Shown here piece by piece: positions 1 through 5,382 of a DNA stretch of 14,917 nt. A program made the translations under genes and the position numbers. Position 1 is the stretch's first letter; the number at the start of each line of letters is the position of its first letter. Below the pieces are notes generated by a model. The model was not told where the DNA came from. It saw only the letters and a list, made by a program, of their open reading frames with translations, and ran no database searches. This DNA comes from JACJYE01 sp964432875 (lineage in GTDB: Bacteria > Bacteroidota > Bacteroidia > Chitinophagales > Saprospiraceae): contig CAYSPJ010000122.1 in NCBI GenBank assembly GCA_964432875.1, forward strand, positions 1 through 14,917, written 5' to 3'.

Positions 1-86
1 GAAGCGTGGGTTAAGGGCCCCAAGCTGAAGTTGAGGGTTTTTAGGACGAGAGCAACGCAGCTATCGGACTATAAAGACAGACACTA
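1..86. repeat. Partial copy (one end) of the dispersed MITE-like element
   Basis: Bases 61-86 are identical, in the same orientation, to 5341-5366 (26 bp). The similarity continues upstream: about 27-52 resembles about 5307-5332, sharing GAGG, a T-run and a CGAG motif with a few mismatches. The element end (GACAGACAC) stops a few bases from the TAG stop codon of the nSTAND gene (89-91). Only one end lies in the window, so its other terminus and target duplication cannot be checked. On the coding strand this is the immediate 3' flank of the nSTAND gene. It shows no clean hairpin plus U-run terminator. It is read as a second, somewhat diverged copy of the element at 5223-5364. Confidence 0.7.
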
Positions 87-88
87 GT

Positions 89-3000
89 CTAGTCATTATC
101 CGCCAGCAGATCCATCAGCCTGGCTTCGCTCTGGCAAACCAGCCCAAAATTATTTTTGAAATAAGCCAGGTCTCCCCGGACCGCTTGGTCGAAGTTCTCA
201 GACCATTCGATTTGCGGGGTTGGGCGTCCCCGGTATGTTTGGCACATTTCTACCGCTTTTTCGTCTTGGCCGGAGTAGGCCAATGCCAGGGTTTTCAAAA
301 CCAGCAAATAATCCCGCTCGGCGTATTTAAGGCCTTCATCAAACGCTTGCAAGGCTTCGTTGAAGCGGTGGGCATTAATTAGTTGATCTCCTTTGAGCTG
401 GTAAGCTTCGGCAATTCTTTGGTCTAGGTCGGCATGTCGGCTGGTTTCCCCTAGCTTTCTGGCTGTTTTGAGGTAGCCTATGCCTTGTTGGAAATAGTCC
501 AGTTTTTCAGCTAAATTATGGCGGTTTTGCTGCGCTTTAGCAATCGCTGCTTCGGCTTCCCGGAGGTACTGGGCAGGGTTGCTGCCGGCCAGGATGCTCA
601 AATATTGGCTGGGCAAGTTGATTTCCGTCAGGCTAAAGGGGATAGCGGATAATGGCGCTACCTGTTGGGAGTTGGTGATGTCTTCCAGGCGCACTCGCTT
701 CCCGAGCGCAGCGATGAGCTGCCCGTCTGGAGACCATATCCGGCCAATATTGTCATGGCTCCCGCTGACCAGGAAACTGCCGTCGTTAGAAAAGCTAACG
801 CTGTAGACCCCATTGGGGTGCGCAATGCTTTGTTGCAGGCTGCCATCGGCGGTATTCCAGATTTTCAAGGTCTGGTCCCAACTGGCAGATGCGATCAAAG
901 GCAGGGTGGGGTGTACGGCGACTTGGTAACATTCTCCGGAATGTCCGTAATAGGTTTGCAGCAGTTCCCCGCTCAAAGACCACCGCCTCACCGGGAATTC
1001 ATTGGCCGCTGTAAAGATAGATTGCCCATCGCTGGAGAAAACGGCAAAATGTACTATTTTCGCGCTGGGGTGGGCGAAGCTGTCCAGGAGCGTGCCCTTC
1101 ATATCCCAAACCTTGACGGAATTTCGCTGAGTGCTCGCGATTTTGCCAGAGGGTGCGTGCAGGTTGATGCTGGAGACCCTGCTAGAATCCCCTGCCCGCC
1201 ACTCGGCAAGCGGCTTCCCCTGCCCATCCCAGGTTTTTATCCAGCCATCAGCAGTACAAGCGATGATTTTCTCGCGCCCGGCCGTCGCCAGGGCCATGTT
1301 GAAAGCCGCCGGGTGGCGGAGTTGCAATAGCTCTTTGCCTGCGAAATCCCATACCCGGACGCTGCCATCTTGGCTGGCAGTGATGGCTTCTGCCCTGCCA
1401 GGGACAAAGTAGGCGCTCTGCACGCTATTGGTATGCCCGGTCAAATCAGCCGACCACTGGCCGGAGCGCTGCCAAATCTTGGCGCTCCCATCCACGCTGG
1501 CGGTGAGGATGTAAGCATCATCTGGCGAAATATCGACCCTGTAGATAAAGTTTTTGTGCTTTCGCCGTTGAACATCGAGGTTGTAGCTGACATCCCACAG
1601 CTTGACAGTAAAGTCAAAGCCCCCGGTGACGATCGTTTTTTCGTCGGGGCTGATGCGGGCGAAATTCAGGCGTTTTTGATGGCCGGCCAGGGTAAGCACC
1701 TCTTCGCCATCGTATGTCCAGGCTCTCGCCGTGCCATCCTCGGAAGCGGTCAGCAGATATGGGCTATGAGGGAAGGCTGCCAGGTCGGTCACCTGCCCTT
1801 TGTGGCCGCTGAAAGTAGCCAGGCGCTGGCCAGAATAACTGACTCGTTCTGCCAGATTGTTTTTTAAAGCCAGGATTAATTCATCGCGGCCGGGCACGAA
1901 GTCAGCGGCATTGATAGGGGTGCCATCGGTAGAGATGCTGGCGAGCATTTTTCCGGTTGCCGTCCAAAGCTTGGCGGTCCCGTCCAAGCTAGCGGTGAGG
2001 ATGCGCTGGCTATTTTCGGATATCCTGATATCCGTCAGGCCAGCAGTATGGCCGCTGAGCGTCGCGATTTTTTCTCCTTCCCAGGTCCAGAGATGTGCCC
2101 GGTAATCTCGGCCAGCGGTCGCGAGCCACTTGCCTTCGAGGCTTGCGGCCACTGCTTCAATAGCGCCATCATGGCCCTTCCATTCCCTTTCCAGAGCCCC
2201 GGATTCTACATTCCAAACCTTGACCATGGCATCGGCGCCTACCGAGGCGAGAAACTTCCCGTCGGCTGAAAACGCCACGCCTTGGGCCCTATCTCGGTGG
2301 CCAGGCTGATTTTCCCCCGATAGCTTCCCCAGGTATTGATGGATCACCATCCCGTCGGCTGTCCAGAGGATAGCTTTCTGGTCATGGCTGGCAGTGGCCA
2401 TTTTTTGCCCGTCCCGGCTAAAGGCGACCGCTTCGATTTCAAATTGGTGCTCTTGCAGGACTTTTTTGTAAAAACTAGCCTGCGGGTGATTGGCGATTTC
2501 ATGCAGGGTTTGCTCCACTTCCGCATTGCCAGGGTCGATGAGCAGGGCAGCTTCGGCAACCCGGAAGGCCAAAGTGTGATTGTTGGGGAAAATTTCCCAG
2601 GATCGGGCGGCGAGGGCAGCCGCAGATGCCCGCTGTTTGTTGCGCTCGGCTTCCTGATACTTGCGCCAGGCGATAAAGCCAGCCAGGGCGGAGAGTGTGA
2701 ATAAACTAAAGCCGACGATGGCAAAGAACCGTGCCCGGTAGCGTCGGCGGCGTTCTTCTCTATTTTGTTCTTCTGCCCGCTGCAGCTCTGCCTCGATGCG
2801 CTGTCGTTCCTCCTGTGCCCGGCGCTTTTCTCTGGCTTTTTCCACTGGCTCCACCAGGGTGTCGTGGCTGAGTTCATAAATTTTGCCCAGATGGATATTA
2901 GCAGAGCGTATCAAGCGGCTTTCCAGCAATTTATCGAGTAAACCCGGGGAGACGCCAAAGCGCTCTCGTTCTGACCCGGCGGTGAGCGCCGCCCGCCGCC

Positions 3001-4054
3001 CGTCAACGACCAAGCCCTCTTCGATAAAATGCCGGGCGGTTTGCTGTTCTTGCTCTGATAAGGCCGCTAATTGCCGCTCATAGTAGCTGTGGAGGATTTC
3101 CTGGATGCCGGCGCTACCATTGAAATCATCAGGCTCGATGACCGAAAGGGAAGGGTCGGCGGCGACTTTTTGTTCGAGGTACTGGCAGAGCAACTGTAGT
3201 TGGAATGGCTCTATCTCTCCCTGTTGATTGCTCAAGCTCTTCAGGATGGCATCAACGGCGGGCGGGCTGTAGGAAAAGGGTGGGGTATCGAACTCCGCTC
3301 CGGCTTGTTCGGCAGGTTTGACTATTGCTGCGCGTGAAGCTTGGGCACTGAGCGGTTTGATTTCGTAGAGATTGACGAGTATATTAGGCAGGTGGCTGGT
3401 GAACTGATCTAACAAGCTCAGCCGGTCGGAGCGCACGCTAAGCAGCACTTTAATGCGCAAGGGCGCCAACAGGCGGAGGCGCTCTTCCCGGCTGATGCCT
3501 TCGTGCTTCTCCCGGCTGGCTTTGGCCAGCGCGCTGCGCAGCCAAAGCGGGCTGCCTTCCTGTATCAAGCCAGCTAAGCCTTCTTTGAAGGCATTGACCG
3601 CTGCTTCGGGATAGGTAAAAAGCTCTTCAAACTGATCGAAAGCTAAAAGCAGCGTCTTTTCTCCCGTCTGAGCCATTTCCCAGCTCTTGGCGCGGCACCA
3701 CAATTCATCTTTGCCTCCCGACCACCCGGCGATGAGGGGGTGGATGCCCTGGTTCCAGAGCTGGTTCTCCAAAATTTGGAGCGGAGCGCTATTGGTGCCT
3801 TTTTGGAAAGCGCCGAAGCGCACCTCCTGCACCTCTAGCCCAAGGGTTTCTTCCGGCTCAGGGCGTTTTAGGCGGGGCAGCGCCCCGGCATTGAGCAGCG
3901 AAGTTTTCCCTAAGCCAGATTTGCCGTACAGCACCACCAGTTGCTCCAGGCGCACCAGGCGCACCAGGTGCTGAATGTCCGCATCGCGCCCGTAGAAGAT
4001 ATGCGCATCAGAAGGCTGGAAGGATTGGGTGCCAGGGTAGCGATACTTGGCCAT
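89..4054 (-). CDS. nSTAND ATPase with membrane span, 14 WD40 repeats and TPR tail
   Basis: This 1321-residue protein is probably a signal-sensing NTPase switch. Domains in order: an nSTAND P-loop ATPase (about 15-405) with Walker A GKSGLGKT at 44-51, Walker B-like LLLAFDQFEELF at 135-146, SVRSD at 206-210 and the typical closing motif YELSHDTL (393-400); a charged coiled coil rich in Arg/Glu (405-440); one transmembrane segment (about 441-463); a helical linker; fourteen WD40 units (about 533-1117), enough for two seven-bladed propellers; and a TPR-like helical tail (about 1160-1300). The arginine cluster before the membrane span predicts a cytoplasmic ATPase and an external WD40/TPR part. 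The ATG lies one base after the TAG of the SIR2-like gene (4056-4058), so the pair is almost certainly translationally coupled. The Walker motifs look intact. By family knowledge, nSTAND proteins oligomerise after ligand sensing in conflict systems or act in signalling; the ligand is unknown. Annotation as a generic WD40 protein would miss the ATPase. Confidence 0.93.
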   Translation of the reverse strand: MAKYRYPGTQSFQPSDAHIFYGRDADIQHLVRLVRLEQLVVLYGKSGLGKTSLLNAGALPRLKRPEPEETLGLEVQEVRFGAFQKGTNSAPLQILENQLWNQGIHPLIAGWSGGKDELWCRAKSWEMAQTGEKTLLLAFDQFEELFTYPEAAVNAFKEGLAGLIQEGSPLWLRSALAKASREKHEGISREERLRLLAPLRIKVLLSVRSDRLSLLDQFTSHLPNILVNLYEIKPLSAQASRAAIVKPAEQAGAEFDTPPFSYSPPAVDAILKSLSNQQGEIEPFQLQLLCQYLEQKVAADPSLSVIEPDDFNGSAGIQEILHSYYERQLAALSEQEQQTARHFIEEGLVVDGRRAALTAGSERERFGVSPGLLDKLLESRLIRSANIHLGKIYELSHDTLVEPVEKAREKRRAQEERQRIEAELQRAEEQNREERRRRYRARFFAIVGFSLFTLSALAGFIAWRKYQEAERNKQRASAAALAARSWEIFPNNHTLAFRVAEAALLIDPGNAEVEQTLHEIANHPQASFYKKVLQEHQFEIEAVAFSRDGQKMATASHDQKAILWTADGMVIHQYLGKLSGENQPGHRDRAQGVAFSADGKFLASVGADAMVKVWNVESGALEREWKGHDGAIEAVAASLEGKWLATAGRDYRAHLWTWEGEKIATLSGHTAGLTDIRISENSQRILTASLDGTAKLWTATGKMLASISTDGTPINAADFVPGRDELILALKNNLAERVSYSGQRLATFSGHKGQVTDLAAFPHSPYLLTASEDGTARAWTYDGEEVLTLAGHQKRLNFARISPDEKTIVTGGFDFTVKLWDVSYNLDVQRRKHKNFIYRVDISPDDAYILTASVDGSAKIWQRSGQWSADLTGHTNSVQSAYFVPGRAEAITASQDGSVRVWDFAGKELLQLRHPAAFNMALATAGREKIIACTADGWIKTWDGQGKPLAEWRAGDSSRVSSINLHAPSGKIASTQRNSVKVWDMKGTLLDSFAHPSAKIVHFAVFSSDGQSIFTAANEFPVRRWSLSGELLQTYYGHSGECYQVAVHPTLPLIASASWDQTLKIWNTADGSLQQSIAHPNGVYSVSFSNDGSFLVSGSHDNIGRIWSPDGQLIAALGKRVRLEDITNSQQVAPLSAIPFSLTEINLPSQYLSILAGSNPAQYLREAEAAIAKAQQNRHNLAEKLDYFQQGIGYLKTARKLGETSRHADLDQRIAEAYQLKGDQLINAHRFNEALQAFDEGLKYAERDYLLVLKTLALAYSGQDEKAVEMCQTYRGRPTPQIEWSENFDQAVRGDLAYFKNNFGLVCQSEARLMDLLADND

Positions 4055-4055
4055 G

Positions 4056-5207
4056 CTAGCTATATTGATGAAGTAGTTCGAGTAGGTCGTTGATCAGTAT
4101 ATTCCGTTGCAGCGCAAATTCGCGGTAGTCTAGGATACCCTTAGCCTGGTCTTTTTGCAGCGATGTCAGCCGGGCCGATAAGAGCACTTGCTGACGGCAG
4201 CATTCGGCAGGCAGCTCCCCCAAGGCGCAAGCTGATTGTAGCATATCCAATGCCTGCTGCAGGCTGTCTTCCGCCACCAAAGCTTTTATCTGATGGGACA
4301 GCCCTTGGGCAATCTTCAGGCTTGCTGCTCCGGCGGATGTCCGCTGCATCAACATGCCCGCTTCCTGGCAGGCTTCGTACAATTGATCGACAAATTCCCG
4401 CGTATTGAGGCGAGTGAAGTTCACGTCGAATTCATTCACATAAAAGGTCTCCAGTTCGGGCCGCTCTGGGGCATCCATGCCGTAAATCGTCTTCACTTTC
4501 TCGTGTAGGTTCATCAGGCGCAGCAGCAGCTTTAGATACCACTTGCTGTAGTTGAAACCGATGAAGACGAAGCAATTGGCCTCCAGGATGGACTCTCGCA
4601 CCGCATCGGGCAAGCGGTAGTTGTTGAAAATGCGCTGCAAGAACTCAAAGAGGTCATCGTAAGAAAGGATCAGAGAACCCTCGTTGTGGATACTGCCAAA
4701 AAGGTTGTAGATCAGGCGCTGGTCCAGAGATGGTTTGAAGTGGAGCGTAGTTTCGTCATCGTCTTTGTTGTAGCGCCGCTTGTCGTAGTGATGAAAAGTG
4801 TAGGGCAAGCCCATCGCTTCCATTGCCCTCGGCATGAGGTCGTCAGGCGAAAGGGAAAGGATGAGGTGAAAGGGCAGCTCAGCCAACTTATGATGTACTG
4901 GGGCGACTTCCAACTCTTTATAAAACTGCACGATGGGGTAAATGACTTCCGATTTGTAATCGTCTTCGACGTGGAAGAAGCCGTCTTCGTTGTAATATTC
5001 AAGCTTTTGCAGGTCGTATTCCTGTAGTATCTCTTGTAGGTCTTGCTTGACATAATCCTGAAGTGCCTCCTTGATCGAAAGAGGGGCTTCCTGTCCAATC
5101 ATAGGTACTTCGGGGCCTAGCAGCAGCACGGCTTTTTGGCGTTCCAGGCGGCGCAAAAGCTGTTTCCAGCGGACGGCTGGTTGGATATCTGATGTGTTTT
5201 CGGCCAT
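4056..5207 (-). CDS. SIR2-like domain protein with C-terminal effector-associated (EAD11-like) domain
   Basis: This 383-residue cytoplasmic protein has a SIR2_2-type fold (about 10-255) followed by a compact helical domain (about 301-382) resembling effector-associated domain 11 (KALVAEDSLQQALDML ... DLLELL). Positions count from the ATG at 5205-5207. SIR2-like landmarks are LLLGPEV (28-34, in place of GAG), LSLSPDDL (117-124, where TxNxDxL is expected), YNLFGSI (167-173, where KLHG is expected) and FIGFNYSKWYL (215-225). The catalytic Asn and His of NAD-consuming SIR2 enzymes therefore seem replaced, and an NAD-binding or scaffold role is as likely as NADase activity. An in-frame ATG at 5232-5234 would add nine residues (MDRPLDKYI), but it lies inside the terminal repeat of the inserted element, so the internal ATG is preferred; neither has a clear Shine-Dalgarno. 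The gene ends one base before the nSTAND start. In known conflict systems, EADs recruit effectors to STAND switches, which makes the downstream protein the obvious partner. Confidence 0.82.
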   Translation of the reverse strand: MAENTSDIQPAVRWKQLLRRLERQKAVLLLGPEVPMIGQEAPLSIKEALQDYVKQDLQEILQEYDLQKLEYYNEDGFFHVEDDYKSEVIYPIVQFYKELEVAPVHHKLAELPFHLILSLSPDDLMPRAMEAMGLPYTFHHYDKRRYNKDDDETTLHFKPSLDQRLIYNLFGSIHNEGSLILSYDDLFEFLQRIFNNYRLPDAVRESILEANCFVFIGFNYSKWYLKLLLRLMNLHEKVKTIYGMDAPERPELETFYVNEFDVNFTRLNTREFVDQLYEACQEAGMLMQRTSAGAASLKIAQGLSHQIKALVAEDSLQQALDMLQSACALGELPAECCRQQVLLSARLTSLQKDQAKGILDYREFALQRNILINDLLELLHQYS

Positions 5208-5222
5208 AATGTATTTATCTAG

Positions 5223-5364
5223 TGGTCTGTCCATTTAGTCGAGTGTCTGGGCTTTTAGCGTTCGAGAGCAAGGCTTGCGAAGCCCCCAAAACCGGAATTT
5301 ACCGGCGTAAATGAGGATTTTTGGGGCGAGCGTAACGCCGCTATCGGACTATAAAGACAGACAC
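5223..5364. mobile_element. MITE-like non-coding element with terminal inverted repeats and 7-bp target duplication
   Basis: The 7-mer TATCTAG occurs directly on both sides (5216-5222 and 5365-5371), as a target-site duplication would. The ends form an imperfect inverted repeat: left TGGTCTGTCCATTTAG against the reverse complement of the right end, GTGTCTGTCTTTATAG; allowing one inserted base, TAGTG-TCTGTC matches exactly. A second terminal-like motif, GAGTGTCTGGGCTTTTAG, follows at 5240-5257. The interior is palindromic: GCCCCCAAAA (5281-5290) faces TTTTTGGGGC around 5318-5327, with ATTTAC/GTAAAT nested between. It has no open reading frame worth calling. A second copy of its right end is at 1-86. 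It could be a MITE mobilised by a transposase encoded elsewhere, or another palindromic repeat family. It separates the collagen-like gene from the SIR2/nSTAND pair. Confidence 0.55.
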
Positions 5365-5382
5365 TATCTAGTTGTTTTGGCG

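Noticed and set aside
665..1867. Long open frames on the + strand opposite the WD40 region (665-1330 and 1370-1867)
   Set aside because: They lie fully antisense to a well-supported gene, have no domain-like composition, and arise from its GC-rich codon pattern.
4056..5234. Assignment of the SIR2-like protein as a Thoeris ThsA homologue
   Set aside because: There is no SLOG domain, no TIR partner is in the window, and the C-terminus looks like an effector-associated domain; the SIR2 motifs are also degenerate.
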